Shown here: piece after piece, positions 26,012-35,037 of the stretch | Numbering within the stretch: the stretch's first letter is position 1 | Layout: each line of letters begins with the position of its first letter | Assembly (NCBI GenBank): GCA_023301795.1 | Contig: JALZVU010000029.1 | Location: 1-41,770 of the forward strand | Direction of reading: 5' to 3' | Length of the DNA stretch: 41,770 nucleotides | Origin: Granulosicoccus sp. | GTDB taxonomy: Bacteria; Pseudomonadota; Gammaproteobacteria; Granulosicoccales; Granulosicoccaceae | Program-made: the position numbers and the translations under genes | The notes under the pieces: generated by a model | Told to the model about the DNA's origin: nothing | The model's database searches: none | What the model saw: the letters and a program-made list of their open reading frames with translations, nothing else

Positions 26012-26395
26012 CTACGGTAGTGTTATGGGTAAGCCGTGAGCGGTGTTACGCGCAGCGGTATCCCAAGCCTTATGCAGTTTGTTCAGCTGTGCTGCATCCC
26101 CCAGGTTTTTATCGATGATCAGTTGTTCAAGGGCGCTTAGCCAATGCAGATAGTAAGTGTTTCCAAGATCAGGATCACCATCGCGCTGCGCCTCTTTAAT
26201 GGTGCTCGACAGTGTGTGAGCCCATTCTGTCCAAGTGAAAACCCCTTGTTCATGCAGCGACAGACTCAGCGCAAAAACTTCCGCTTGCCATGGCTCGTCA
26301 AATACCGGCTCGTTATCGCGACGAGGAATGTCTGGCAATTCTCGCAATACGTCAGCGGTAGCCGTCAAGTTACTTTTGGCAGAATTGTTTGTCAT
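26012..26395 (-). CDS. Nitrile hydratase accessory protein (activator / small beta-like subunit)
   Basis: A 127-residue protein of the nitrile hydratase activator group, homologous to the N-terminal part of the beta subunit. EPVFDEPWQAEVFALSLSLHEQGVFTWTEW and the later YYLHWLSALEQLIIDKN are the family signatures. In cobalt-type enzymes such proteins (NhlE/P14K type) pair with the alpha subunit and deliver the metal by subunit exchange. The gene starts two bases after the beta stop, consistent with cotranslation. The kinase gene begins 20 bases downstream, an unexpected neighbour. Confidence 0.88.
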   Translation of the reverse strand: MTNNSAKSNLTATADVLRELPDIPRRDNEPVFDEPWQAEVFALSLSLHEQGVFTWTEWAHTLSSTIKEAQRDGDPDLGNTYYLHWLSALEQLIIDKNLGDAAQLNKLHKAWDTAARNTAHGLPITLP

Positions 26396-26397
26396 GA

Positions 26398-27075
26398 TCA
26401 GGAGTTTACATTCTCAGGCTTTGTAGCTTCCAGGTAGGGTTCCCAGCAATCCACATGCACGTGTCCCGTTGTGGCCTGATCACCCCAAAGCTCTTGATTG
26501 TCGAAGCGCACGTTATATAACCAACGTGGATCTTCGCCTTGTCCAAGAGCATGTGCATCAGGGAAGATATGCGCACCATGAATTCGGAAAACCTGCCCGG
26601 CTCGTTGTCGGATGTAGGCGGGTAGGCGTGTGTGTGTCGGGCAATGAAGATTGCGAACCGTAACAGTATCGCCAACACTGAACAGCGGCTGTGCGCTGGT
26701 CGCTCTGTCCACAGGTGCACCTGCGGCTAATGCGGATGCAACCTTATCAGCTGCTAGAACACGTTTGACGGATCTGGGCTCGGACTGACTGGTGCCGCTG
26801 TGTAGCTCAGCTTCTGTAATCAGCTCGTGGGTGATGAGCAGGGATTCCAGCCCCGCTAACCAGATGCCGTAGTACCCTGCATTCAGATAGTACGAAGCTG
26901 GCAGACTCTCTCGAGCAGCGCGTGATTGATCAAGGTTCCAGGTGCCAGTGGCGCCCATCGCCAGTGCCATGGCCAGTACCTCCTTTTCCCAGTCGTTATG
27001 GAAAAGCGGTGCATGGGCATCAGTGTCAATGGGGCCAAAACACTGCATGCCGCCCATATCATGAACACCGTTCAT
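26398..27075 (-). CDS. nthB: Nitrile hydratase beta subunit
   Basis: A 225-residue subunit beginning [16 protein letters not shown], the classical beta N-terminus. [28 protein letters not shown] and [20 protein letters not shown] are conserved helical segments. The C-terminal SH3-like barrel includes [33 protein letters not shown] and [13 protein letters not shown]. It pairs with the alpha subunit to hydrate nitriles to amides. The start overlaps the alpha stop in ATGA. No amidase or aldoxime dehydratase gene is present in the window. Confidence 0.93.
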   Translation of the reverse strand: MNGVHDMGGMQCFGPIDTDAHAPLFHNDWEKEVLAMALAMGATGTWNLDQSRAARESLPASYYLNAGYYGIWLAGLESLLITHELITEAELHSGTSQSEPRSVKRVLAADKVASALAAGAPVDRATSAQPLFSVGDTVTVRNLHCPTHTRLPAYIRQRAGQVFRIHGAHIFPDAHALGQGEDPRWLYNVRFDNQELWGDQATTGHVHVDCWEPYLEATKPENVNS

Positions 27076-27740
27076 TGACTGACAGCCGATGCGGGATCTG
27101 GCAGGCCAGTGCCAATCATGGAATTACGGGTTACTAACTCGCCAAGTTGCTGTTCGCTCAGGTGTTCAGTATTGGCGGGTTGTTCAGGCAGCACCAGATA
27201 ACGGACCTCGGCGGTGGAATCCCAGACACTGATACTTTTGCCAGTAGGTAGGGTAATTCCAAATTCTGCCAGCACGCCAACAGGATCGCTGACAGCTCGG
27301 GCTCGATAAGGGGCTGATTTGTACCAGCTTGGCGGCAGGCCGAGAACTGGCCACGGGTAGCATGAGCACAAGGTACAGACCACCATGTTGTGTACATCAG
27401 ACGTGTTTTCAACCACAACCATGTGCTCTCCCTGGCGACCCGTGAATCCTAATGATGCAATGGCCGCGCTGGCATCTTCCAGCAACCACTGTTTGAACGT
27501 GCTGTCTGTCCAGGCACGTGCCACCACGCGCGCGCCGTTTTGTGGCCCAACTTGATGTTGGTAGGTGTCTATTAATACATTAAGCGCTTCTGGGTCGAGA
27601 TAGCCCTTTTCGCTAAGCAGGCTTTTTAATGCGCGGACCCTGAGTTCAGTCTCGTCAAGATGCGAATGTTCGTGATCGTGAGTGTGCTCGTGAGTGGGCT
27701 TTGAGGCTTTGGAAGCCGCGGTTGTTTCGTTATTGTTCAT
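27072..27740 (-). CDS. nthA: Nitrile hydratase alpha subunit, cobalt-type
   Basis: A 222-residue metal-binding subunit. The claw motif [20 protein letters not shown] (Cys122, Thr123, Cys125, Ser126, Cys127) has Thr in the second place, as in cobalt enzymes; iron enzymes have Ser. [17 protein letters not shown] is also conserved. The start is ATG 27740 because AGGAG precedes it at good distance; an ATG at 27761 is in frame. Unusual is a His-rich N-terminus, seven His in residues 15-27 ([12 protein letters not shown]), not needed for the fold. First gene of a five-gene same-strand run. No cobalt transporter gene is adjacent. Confidence 0.94.
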   Translation of the reverse strand: MNNNETTAASKASKPTHEHTHDHEHSHLDETELRVRALKSLLSEKGYLDPEALNVLIDTYQHQVGPQNGARVVARAWTDSTFKQWLLEDASAAIASLGFTGRQGEHMVVVENTSDVHNMVVCTLCSCYPWPVLGLPPSWYKSAPYRARAVSDPVGVLAEFGITLPTGKSISVWDSTAEVRYLVLPEQPANTEHLSEQQLGELVTRNSMIGTGLPDPASAVSQ

Positions 27741-27784
27741 TGGATCTCCTGTACATGCCATCTGTCTTCATGATCTACTGCCAG

Positions 27785-28396
27785 ATGGACAGTTTTCTGA
27801 CACCTACCCGAGTATTCGAAACTCGGACCACTATCAAGAACAGTCGGTTTATTGCTGCCTGTGCACCAGCGGTAGGGCGAGAGCAAGCGAAAGCCTTCAT
27901 TGCCGCCAGAGCATCGCTGAACTCTGATGCCAACCACCATTGCTGGGCCATGGTCGCAGGCCAGCCCCAGGATGTCTACCAACACGATCAGAGTGATGAC
28001 GGCGAGCCGCGTGGTTCGGCGGGTAAGCCCATGCTCAACGTGCTGACCCACAGTGAATTTGGCCAGATTGTGGTGGTAGTCACACGTTTTTTTGGTGGCC
28101 AGAAATTGGGGGTAGGCGGGTTGGTGAGGGCTTACTCGCAAAGCGTTGTTGATTTACTGGAGAGCGTGGAAAGTCAGTGCATCGTGCCTTCTGTTACCTG
28201 GCAATTTTGTGTTCCGTATAACCTTCTGGCCTCCCTTGAACATGGCCTCGGGGTACTAAATTGTGAGGTTGACAATAAAGAGTTCGGGGTCGAAGTCACG
28301 TTAACAGTACGTGTGCCGACGAGCGATCAACAATTGTTGGAACAGTATCTTCAGAAGCTGGGTCAGGCCACAATCGACATAACCGTTTGCCCCTGA
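27785..28396 (+). CDS. yigZ: YigZ/IMPACT family protein
   Basis: A 203-residue protein of the UPF0029 family. TTIKNSRFIAACAPAVGREQAKAF and the central HHCWAMVAG, DDGEPRGSAGKPML, VVVVTRFFGGQKLGVGGLVRAYS motifs are diagnostic of bacterial YigZ, whose N-terminal domain is shared with eukaryotic IMPACT. Exact function is unsettled; links to translation or proteolysis have been proposed. The start at ATG 27785 gives a normal YigZ N-terminus, although in-frame ATGs at 27755 and 27770 exist. Divergent from nthA, with only 44 bases between the chosen starts. Confidence 0.88.
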   Translation: MDSFLTPTRVFETRTTIKNSRFIAACAPAVGREQAKAFIAARASLNSDANHHCWAMVAGQPQDVYQHDQSDDGEPRGSAGKPMLNVLTHSEFGQIVVVVTRFFGGQKLGVGGLVRAYSQSVVDLLESVESQCIVPSVTWQFCVPYNLLASLEHGLGVLNCEVDNKEFGVEVTLTVRVPTSDQQLLEQYLQKLGQATIDITVCP

Positions 28397-28420
28397 CTCA
28401 GTGCTAAACTACGGTTTATG

Positions 28421-28432
28421 GAGCAATTGCTC
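28421..28432. promoter_or_regulatory. Perfect 12-base palindrome upstream of the glycosyltransferase gene
   Basis: GAGCAATTGCTC is self-complementary and lies in the 141-base gap between yigZ and the glycosyltransferase gene. It could be a regulator site. No supporting promoter motif is evident. Confidence 0.3.
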
Positions 28433-28537
28433 TGTATACAAGTATTCGTGTCGTACGTTGAAAAGCATTTTAGTTATTCAATCACATGCACGACATCACT
28501 TGTTTTGTGAATCTTTCCTCACTGTAATGCATAGTCC

Positions 28538-29719
28538 ATGTCCGTTATAGAGCTAACACAACCTACTGAGAAATGTCTGCAAAGTAAAATCTGTGGGGAT
28601 ATGCACGGCCGACGGCTGATGTTTGTTATTGAAGCACTAACGGTAGGCGGTGCCGAACGGATGGTGGTCGATCTGGCGAATGAGTTTTCGCGCCGTGGCG
28701 CCTGTGTCAGCGTAGTGTGCCTGAGCTCGCTCGGAGAGCTAGCAGTTTCTCTTTCCAGTGATGTAAGCCTGCACCTTCTGAACAAGAAGCGGGGAATTGA
28801 TCTGAGTGTGGTCAAAAGAATTCGTGAGCTTGTTATCAGTCAACGTGCGGAGGTTGTTAACAGCCACTTGTGGACAGCTAACCTTTGGGCCCGTCTGGCT
28901 CTCTACAGGCTCCCAGTCCCCATTGTTGTCACTGAGCACAACCGTGATATCTGGAAGGGTCGTCACAATAGATTTATAGATCGGGTACTCAGTCATGGAA
29001 CGGCCAGGCTCATTGCAGTCTCTGAGGACACTGCTAATTTTTATCAGCATGATGTCGGTATTGCACAAAGCCTTGTTTGCGTGGTTAATAACGGGGTCGA
29101 TACAAAGCGCTATGCCGCTGGGCAGGGAGAGCGTTTGCGAGATCAGCTGATTGGTGACAAGCAGCTTCTGGTGGGCACCGTTGGCAGGCTTGCGTCACAG
29201 AAAAACCATTGTCGACTCGTGGAGGCAGCAGCCATACTGAAATCTCGGGATCTCTCGTTTCAGGTAGTTATCGCTGGCGAAGGGGCGGAGCGTGCGCGAA
29301 TAGAGAGCCGCATTGCCGAACTGGGTGTCGCAGATTGTGTAACCTTGCTGGGTGAACGGTCGGATATCCCAGACCTTCTCGCTGCTCTGGATTTATTCGT
29401 ACTGTCCAGTGACAGGGAAGGCCATCCCTTGTCTGCGCTTGAAGCTCAGTCAGCTGGAACACCAGTGGTTCTCACTAACGCCGGCGGTAGTGCGGATGCC
29501 ATATCGCGTTCAAAAGACGGCTTTGGCGGGATTTTGGTTGACTGTAGTGCGCAGGCAATGGCTGACGCAATTACCGAGCTTGCGAATGATCGGGAGAAGC
29601 TTGCCAGCATGGCGCGCTTTTCTGCATCGTATGCAGCAGCACATTTTGACAAGCAAATAATGATTGACCGGTATGGTGATGTCTTCAATGAGGTGACCAC
29701 AGCCAGCAGTGCGAAGTAG
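28538..29719 (+). CDS. Glycosyltransferase family 4 protein
   Basis: A 393-residue GT-B fold enzyme. The N-terminal domain opens with LMFVIEALTVGGAERMVVDLA, the GGAE loop being typical of GT4. The donor-binding domain has VNNGVDTKRY, LLVGTVGRLASQKNHCRLVEA and the catalytic-region SSDREGHPLSALEAQSAGTPVV, with the E(x)7E-type pair. It probably adds a sugar to a surface polysaccharide or lipid at the inner membrane. ATG 28538 is used, though ATG 28601 would begin just before the first strand. No other polysaccharide genes are nearby, so its pathway is unclear. Confidence 0.9.
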   Translation: MSVIELTQPTEKCLQSKICGDMHGRRLMFVIEALTVGGAERMVVDLANEFSRRGACVSVVCLSSLGELAVSLSSDVSLHLLNKKRGIDLSVVKRIRELVISQRAEVVNSHLWTANLWARLALYRLPVPIVVTEHNRDIWKGRHNRFIDRVLSHGTARLIAVSEDTANFYQHDVGIAQSLVCVVNNGVDTKRYAAGQGERLRDQLIGDKQLLVGTVGRLASQKNHCRLVEAAAILKSRDLSFQVVIAGEGAERARIESRIAELGVADCVTLLGERSDIPDLLAALDLFVLSSDREGHPLSALEAQSAGTPVVLTNAGGSADAISRSKDGFGGILVDCSAQAMADAITELANDREKLASMARFSASYAAAHFDKQIMIDRYGDVFNEVTTASSAK

Positions 29720-29851
29720 AGCGACGCAGTCTTAATCGTTTTCGCTGCATTCAGGTTAGAACATACTCGGGATTTTCATGTGGCTCGATTGCTTTGCTGT
29801 CTGAGGTAGAATTCGAGCGGCCGCTCTCTTCTCCCCAAGATAACTGTTGCC

Positions 29852-30532
29852 ATGTACACAATTGCCCCCTCTATTCTTTCAGCCGACTTTGCCACATTAG
29901 GCAGTGAAGTCCGGGCCGTCATCGATGCGGGTGCCGATTGGATCCATTTCGATGTCATGGATAATCACTATGTTCCCAATCTGACAATTGGCCCCGCTGT
30001 TGCCGCAGCTATCAAGCCGTACTGCGTAACATCAGACGGCCAAGCTGTTCCGCTTGATGTTCATCTCATGGTGCAGCCCGTGGATGCATTGGCTGAAGCC
30101 TTTGCCAATGCAGGTGCAGATCTGATCACATTTCATCCGGATGCTGAAACGCATGTAGATAGAACGCTTCAGCTGATCAAGGATCAAGGGTGCAAAGCGG
30201 GTCTGGTGTTTAACCCAGCGATGCCATTGGATGTTCTGGACTGGGTTATCGATAAAGTGGATATCATTTTGTTGATGAGTGTTAACCCCGGGTTTGGTGG
30301 GCAATGTTTTCTGGAATCTACCTACCGTAAAATTGAGCAGGCACGACGTCGAATCGACAGTACCGGTCGGGATATTCGGTTGGAGGTTGATGGCGGAATA
30401 AAGGCCGATAACATTGCGCTAGTGGCCTCTGCGGGGGCGGATACCTTCGTGGCAGGCAGCGCAATTTTTAACGCCCCCGACTACACCGCTGTGATCGAGC
30501 AAATGCGTTCCAATCTGGCTGCTGCTAAGTAA
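29852..30532 (+). CDS. rpe: Ribulose-phosphate 3-epimerase
   Basis: A 226-residue TIM-barrel enzyme that interconverts ribulose 5-phosphate and xylulose 5-phosphate in the pentose phosphate (or Calvin) pathway. The active-site elements are all present: [32 protein letters not shown] with metal ligands His and Asp, [20 protein letters not shown] and the phosphate loop [11 protein letters not shown] plus AGSAIF. One difference from most homologues is QCF where QxF with Ser/Lys (GGQSF/GGQKF) is usual. A stand-alone housekeeping gene here; no gph or trp gene follows. Confidence 0.95.
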   Translation: MYTIAPSILSADFATLGSEVRAVIDAGADWIHFDVMDNHYVPNLTIGPAVAAAIKPYCVTSDGQAVPLDVHLMVQPVDALAEAFANAGADLITFHPDAETHVDRTLQLIKDQGCKAGLVFNPAMPLDVLDWVIDKVDIILLMSVNPGFGGQCFLESTYRKIEQARRRIDSTGRDIRLEVDGGIKADNIALVASAGADTFVAGSAIFNAPDYTAVIEQMRSNLAAAK

Positions 30533-30539
30533 CCTGCGT

Positions 30540-30610
30540 AGTTACCATTGCAGTATGTCAGGTGCGATTCATGGGTAAGAAATGACTAACCTCTCACCTG
30601 TGCAGTAACT
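30540..30610 (+). terminator. Imperfect long hairpin after rpe
   Basis: Three nested pairings face each other: AGTTAC (30540-30545) with GTAACT (30605-30610), TGCA (30549-30552) with TGCA (30601-30604), and AGGTG (30560-30564) with CACCT (30595-30599). The structure has bulges and a 30-base loop and lacks a T-run. It may end the rpe transcript or form a leader structure before the chemoreceptor gene. Confidence 0.3.
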
Positions 30611-30665
30611 GTGTGGATTGTCGCTATTGTCTCCAACGATAGGAAGGTTGTTGGGAGTGGGCTAG

Positions 30666-32579
30666 ATGCGGCGAATGAGTATTTCTGTTCAGATGAACGT
30701 GGGACTGACCCTCACGGCCGTCATAGCGTTTGCATTTTTGGTAACGCTTATGCTCCGCGCTGAGGATCGGCACGACACCGAAGAAGTCAATGTGATCATG
30801 GCGCATCAGCTCCATGTCACACAAATGCAGGTAGACTTTAAAAAACAGGTACAGGAATGGAAGAACATTCTGATCCGCGGTGAGGACCCTGTTGATCTGG
30901 ACACTTATCGGACACGGTTTTTCTCTATGGAGTCTAGCGTGCTTGCAGCCGTTGATGAGCTGCTTGCAGCGCGTGTCAATGATGAGACGAGTAGCTTGCT
31001 GCAGACACTCAAGAATGATCTTGACGCATTAAATAGACGTTACCGCGAAGCACTGAATGTTTTCGCCGATACCGGTGGCACGGAGCCTCTTGTTGCTGAC
31101 TCATTGATGCGTGGTCGGGACAGAGCGCCAGCGAGTCTCATGGATGAGTTGGTCCAGAGCATGGATCTGAGCATAGAGCAGTTGAAAGTCGCTCAATCGA
31201 CACTTGAACGGCGAGAGCAGAAAGAGCTGCGTACATTGGTAGCGATTGGGGGTGTTGCATTTATTGCCTTGTCGGCCATGTTTGCATTTTATTTGTCTCG
31301 ACGAATTATCAAGCCCATACAGAACCTTAGTCGATGTGCACATTTACTCAGCGATGATAAAAATAGTACTGAGGTGCCACACACTGGTCGTAAAGACGAG
31401 ATTGGTGATATGGCGAGTGCTCTGCAAGTATTCAGGCGTAACCGTATTACAGCGCTGGCATTGCAGCGCTCAGCGAAGTTTGCTATCGAGGTTGAAGAGA
31501 AAGAGAAATTGGATTTACTTCAACAACAATTAGACACTGAACGTAACTCGGCAGTGTTGCGTGATGAGCAACATGCTCAGGAGTTGGTCGACTTGTCGCG
31601 TGAGCGTGAAGAGCAGCTGAAGGGAAGAATTCAACGGCTTTCAACGGCTGTTGCCGCGGCAGCGGCAGGCGACTTGAAATACCTGGCTGCCCACCCGGAA
31701 ACTGGAGGTCGTGTCAACGATGATCTATGCAAAACAATCATGGACCTTGAGCTACTTTTCGGGCAGTTTGATAGTGATTTTCACAGTATTTCGGAGGAGG
31801 CAAGAACCCTGAGAGACGCTGCGATATCTTTGAGTGGGCAAAGCGATATGATCAATGCTGATGCCAGACGAAATAATGAACAAGCCGTCAAGGTACGTGG
31901 TACCGCCAATGGTGTGCGCGACGCGATTGTTACCATGTCTGAAAATTTGGGCACGATGGCTAGCGGCATAGATACTATCGAAGCCAGTGCCTCGCAAGCT
32001 TCAGTTGTTGCCAACGAGGCAGTAGATCTGGGGCAGCGGACCGATGCCATCATGCGTAACCTATCGACCTCTTCAGCGGATATCGGGAACGTTATCAAGC
32101 TCATTACTTCGATAGCTGAGCAAACCAATCTGCTGGCATTGAACGCTACTATTGAGGCGGCTCGAGCAGGGGATGCAGGTAAGGGGTTTGCGGTGGTTGC
32201 CAACGAGGTTAAGGAGTTGGCCAAGGAGACCAACAAAGCGACAGAGGAAATTCAGCGACGTATCGATGCTATCCGTGGCGATACTGATCAGGCTGTTGAA
32301 GGAATTGGCAGCATCAATCATATTGTGTCGCAAATTAATGGTATTCAGGTGAATATTGCTGAATCTGTAAGAGAGCAATCAACATCGGCTGATGGTGTTA
32401 TTAAGCTGGTTACAAAAATACTCGCTGGCAATAAAGAGGTCAGAGCGTTGATCAGTGATGTCATCGACCGGCAAGTAGGGGCTCAAGAATCGGCAACTCA
32501 AATCTATGATGCGTCAGAGAAGCTTAAGGCTAGTGCATCGGGTAGTCTGGAGCTGACATCACGCTACGTGGGCAGTTGA
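30666..32579 (+). CDS. Methyl-accepting chemotaxis protein
   Basis: A 637-residue chemoreceptor. Transmembrane helix 1 is about residues 10-30 ([20 protein letters not shown]), then a helical periplasmic domain to about 190, helix 2 ([20 protein letters not shown]), a HAMP domain starting [18 protein letters not shown] and a long coiled coil. The signalling tip is [20 protein letters not shown] followed by [14 protein letters not shown]. It should feed a CheA/CheW system encoded elsewhere. GGGAG eight bases upstream supports ATG 30666. The ligand is unknown. It converges with the regulator gene with an 18-base gap. Confidence 0.94.
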   Translation: MRRMSISVQMNVGLTLTAVIAFAFLVTLMLRAEDRHDTEEVNVIMAHQLHVTQMQVDFKKQVQEWKNILIRGEDPVDLDTYRTRFFSMESSVLAAVDELLAARVNDETSSLLQTLKNDLDALNRRYREALNVFADTGGTEPLVADSLMRGRDRAPASLMDELVQSMDLSIEQLKVAQSTLERREQKELRTLVAIGGVAFIALSAMFAFYLSRRIIKPIQNLSRCAHLLSDDKNSTEVPHTGRKDEIGDMASALQVFRRNRITALALQRSAKFAIEVEEKEKLDLLQQQLDTERNSAVLRDEQHAQELVDLSREREEQLKGRIQRLSTAVAAAAAGDLKYLAAHPETGGRVNDDLCKTIMDLELLFGQFDSDFHSISEEARTLRDAAISLSGQSDMINADARRNNEQAVKVRGTANGVRDAIVTMSENLGTMASGIDTIEASASQASVVANEAVDLGQRTDAIMRNLSTSSADIGNVIKLITSIAEQTNLLALNATIEAARAGDAGKGFAVVANEVKELAKETNKATEEIQRRIDAIRGDTDQAVEGIGSINHIVSQINGIQVNIAESVREQSTSADGVIKLVTKILAGNKEVRALISDVIDRQVGAQESATQIYDASEKLKASASGSLELTSRYVGS

Positions 32580-32597
32580 AACGAGCGCGATATGTAT

Positions 32598-33695
32598 CTA
32601 CGAGAACTCAATAAGTCCCAGCTGTAGTGCCTTGGCTACAGCATGAGCACGATTGCTGGCTTTGAGTTTGACACCCGCGTTGCGTAGATGAAACGTGGCC
32701 GTACTTTCCGACACGCCAAGAATGACTGATATCTCCCAGGATGTTTTTCCATTGGCAGTCCAGGTCAGGCATTCAGATTCGCGTTGCGTCAGAGAGACGG
32801 TCTCCGTACTGTGGCCCATCGGCGGGGAAACTGACTCACGTTCTGCCAGTACTGGCGTGTAGCTGGTTCCAACATAGCGTTTGTCAGGTTTTACGCTCAG
32901 TAAGAGATCACAAATTATTTTGGCCGCTTGCTCGCCTATTTCACGCATTGGTTGTTGCACTGAGGTGAGTTTTGGTGACACATATTCACACATGGGTATG
33001 CCGTCGAACCCCATAATCGAAATATGCTCTGGAACTTTAATACCAAGTCGGCGACAGGCGTTCAGAGCACCAAAGGCCATGACATCGTTATGAAAGAAAA
33101 CAGCGCTGACATTTGAGTGTTGTTCATGGATTTTCTCCATGGCACGCTCTCCGCAATCTTGTACAAATCTACCAGGGAGGTCGGCGACCAGCTCAATGCC
33201 TTGTGTCTTGAGCACGCGTTTGAACCCGGCGGCGCGATCGTTGGATTCAAGGTATTTTTCTGGGCCATTCACCATCGCGATATGGCGATGACCGAGCGAG
33301 GTCAGATAGCGAGCTGCGACTTCTCCACCTTGTATGTTGTCAACTTCAACGCAGCGTTCTGGAAAAAGGGGAAGATGGCGATTGAGTAAAACTGCGTTCG
33401 GGTATTGCCGCATGACATCATTCAGGACTTCATCGTCCAGTGTGTCGGAGTGAATGATTAGTCCGTCACATTGATTGTTGGCAAGTGACTCAAAGGCTTG
33501 CAGTTCGCCTTGTGGAGTATGCAAGTTGGATTGAACAACTACCAGGAAACCGCGAGCGGTGAGGTAGTTGGAAGCAGACTCCACCAGCCGATTGTAATAT
33601 GCCGATTCAAAGCTATTGGTGACAATGCCCACGCGCCCGACTGGCTCAGTGGCTGGTAAATATCTGATGGTGGCTGGATTACTATCCACGTCCAT
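32598..33695 (-). CDS. Regulator with LacI-type sensor domain and C-terminal LuxR-type HTH
   Basis: About 365 residues from ATG 33695 (TTG 33710 would add five). Residues about 20-290 are a LacI/PurR-type periplasmic-binding fold: GRVGIVTNSFESAYYNRLVE, CDGLIIHSD, DNIQGGEVAARYLTSLGHRH and ISIMGFDGIPMCEYVSPKLT. The usual LacI N-terminal helix-turn-helix is absent, as only about 20 residues precede the sensor. Instead the last 64 residues are a LuxR/GerE-type domain: SLTQRESECLTWTANGKTSWE, then ISVILGVSESTATFHLRNAG and the NRAHAVAKALQLGLI tail. It should bind a small ligand (perhaps a sugar) and control transcription. Target genes are not evident. Confidence 0.9.
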   Translation of the reverse strand: MDVDSNPATIRYLPATEPVGRVGIVTNSFESAYYNRLVESASNYLTARGFLVVVQSNLHTPQGELQAFESLANNQCDGLIIHSDTLDDEVLNDVMRQYPNAVLLNRHLPLFPERCVEVDNIQGGEVAARYLTSLGHRHIAMVNGPEKYLESNDRAAGFKRVLKTQGIELVADLPGRFVQDCGERAMEKIHEQHSNVSAVFFHNDVMAFGALNACRRLGIKVPEHISIMGFDGIPMCEYVSPKLTSVQQPMREIGEQAAKIICDLLLSVKPDKRYVGTSYTPVLAERESVSPPMGHSTETVSLTQRESECLTWTANGKTSWEISVILGVSESTATFHLRNAGVKLKASNRAHAVAKALQLGLIEFS

Positions 33696-33710
33696 GGAGC
33701 GCTGATTCAA

Positions 33711-34161
33711 TTATTGGTGTTTCACGGAACTTTATAATATAACTTATAGCGTCCAAGTGCATCACCAATTACAGTGATTTTGAGGTTGCAGTCTGTTGTT
33801 ACGGGCCAAAACCGAAGTGAACAATGGCAGCGTAAGTGGCAACCACACTGATGCTGACAAGAAGAAGCTGAGTTGTGAAGCTGTTGTTACGCATGATATT
33901 CGTGCATCCTTATGCCTGAGATACTTGATAGGCTGAACTTAAGAGAAATCAGGGTGCTACAAGCGCCCTTATGCTTGTTGCTATGAAGAGCCGAGTTTTA
34001 CAGAAATTCATGCCTCTGGTTGTGATGTTATTCTCAGATAACCCCCTTTCACACCGATAGTGCCGACGTGCAGCTGTGATATCAGATGCGTGATGCAATA
34101 GGCCTTCTTGCAGGTGCAGCGCGTAACGTAACTGGCAGAGTAGCCTGGACATCCAAGACCT
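33711..34161. other. 451-base intergenic region with one small ORF
   Basis: Separates the divergent LacI/LuxR-type regulator and DUF72 genes. It contains an A/T-rich stretch (TTTATAATATAACTTATA, 33731-33748) that could be the regulator's promoter, and the 31-codon membrane ORF described separately. The rest (33895-34161) shows no credible gene; a 67-codon minus-strand frame there looks random. Confidence 0.5.
33799..33894 (-). CDS. Putative 31-residue single-pass membrane protein
   Basis: An ATG-to-TAA frame of 31 codons. The product starts MRNNSFTTQ, continues with a hydrophobic helix LLLVSISVVATYAAIV and ends HFGFGP. A basic N-terminus followed by one helix is a typical small membrane protein layout. 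AAGGAT lies 11 bases before the start, a slightly distant ribosome site. It lies on the regulator's strand, 104 bases upstream of it, so it could share that transcript. Too short for a family call; it could be chance. Confidence 0.4.
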   Translation of the reverse strand: MRNNSFTTQLLLVSISVVATYAAIVHFGFGP

Positions 34162-35004
34162 TTGAATACACAGCCGTATCGTTTGGGTTTACCTGCCTGG
34201 GCTTACGCCGGATGGCGTAACAAATACCTCTTTGATCAACCGTCCATGCTTTCGAGCTATGCCTCGGTGTACAACGCTGTGGAAGGCAACACCACTTTCT
34301 ATCACGTGCCGGAGGCTTCCAAGGTGGCTGCCTGGGCAGCTGCCTTGGAGGGGCGTGATTTTCTGATCAGTTTTAAATTGCCTCGTTCGGTTACACACGA
34401 GCGTCACCCTGACGTCGATGAGTTTCGCCGTTTTCTGGACCGAGTAAAACCATTGCAACCGCACATTGGGCCGTTTTTGCTGCAATTTCCTGACTGGGTG
34501 GGTATGGCTCAGTTGCGACGATTGAAAAATGTGTTTGATGATATCGCCAGCGACTACGATGCCGTCATAGAGGTGCGCAATCCTGATTTCTTTACCGAAC
34601 CGGAACTGCTCGAACCATTCTTGCAATATTACGGTTTTGGCCGAGTGATGCTGGACTCTCGAGCTTTATATCAAGGTGATACACAACACCCGGATGTGCT
34701 AGCCGCGGTGCACGAGAAGCCAGATGTTCCGGTGTTGGCCACGGTGTACAACCAGCAGGCTTTTGTACGACTTATTTTGCATCCTGACGGGGTTAGTAAT
34801 GAGTGCTGGATTAATGAGTGGGCACAACGTACTGCTGCTTGGATTGGCGATGGTCTGAAGCCGTCAGTGATGATTCATTGTCCGAACAACCAGTATTGCC
34901 CCGAATTCTCAGAGCAGTTCCATCAAGCATTAACAAATATCATGGGTGATCTTTGCCCCGCCTTACCGCCTTGGCCTGTGCCGCAGCAAGGTCAATTGCT
35001 CTAG
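34162..35004 (+). CDS. DUF72 (YecE-like) protein
   Basis: A 280-residue predicted TIM-barrel protein of the DUF72 family. RLGLPAWAYAGWRNKYLF replaces the usual GTSGW-type opening, and AVEGNTTFYHVPEASKVAAWA, FLISFKLPRSVTHERH, GPFLLQFPDWVG and YDAVIEVRNPDFF are the conserved barrel segments. The function of the family is unknown; relation to sugar-phosphate-isomerase-like barrels has been suggested. The start is TTG 34162, with no ATG close by. The gene ends in TAG that is part of a palindromic repeat described separately. Confidence 0.85.
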   Translation: MNTQPYRLGLPAWAYAGWRNKYLFDQPSMLSSYASVYNAVEGNTTFYHVPEASKVAAWAAALEGRDFLISFKLPRSVTHERHPDVDEFRRFLDRVKPLQPHIGPFLLQFPDWVGMAQLRRLKNVFDDIASDYDAVIEVRNPDFFTEPELLEPFLQYYGFGRVMLDSRALYQGDTQHPDVLAAVHEKPDVPVLATVYNQQAFVRLILHPDGVSNECWINEWAQRTAAWIGDGLKPSVMIHCPNNQYCPEFSEQFHQALTNIMGDLCPALPPWPVPQQGQLL

Positions 35005-35020
35005 AATTATTCATGAATAG
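35001..35020 (+). repeat. Palindromic repeat copy C, after the DUF72 gene
   Basis: CTAG (35001-35004, containing the gene's TAG stop) followed by AAT and the 12-base palindrome TATTCATGAATA (35008-35019). It lies in the 33-base gap between the converging DUF72 and MscS-like genes and may act as a terminator. It shares layout and core with copies at 39027 and 40463-40535. Confidence 0.5.
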
Positions 35021-35037
35021 TTCAGGCTAACCCTCCC

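Noticed and set aside
33949-34152. 67-codon minus-strand frame before the DUF72 gene
   Set aside because: No domain, no ribosome site and an odd His/Arg/Cys composition; looks random.
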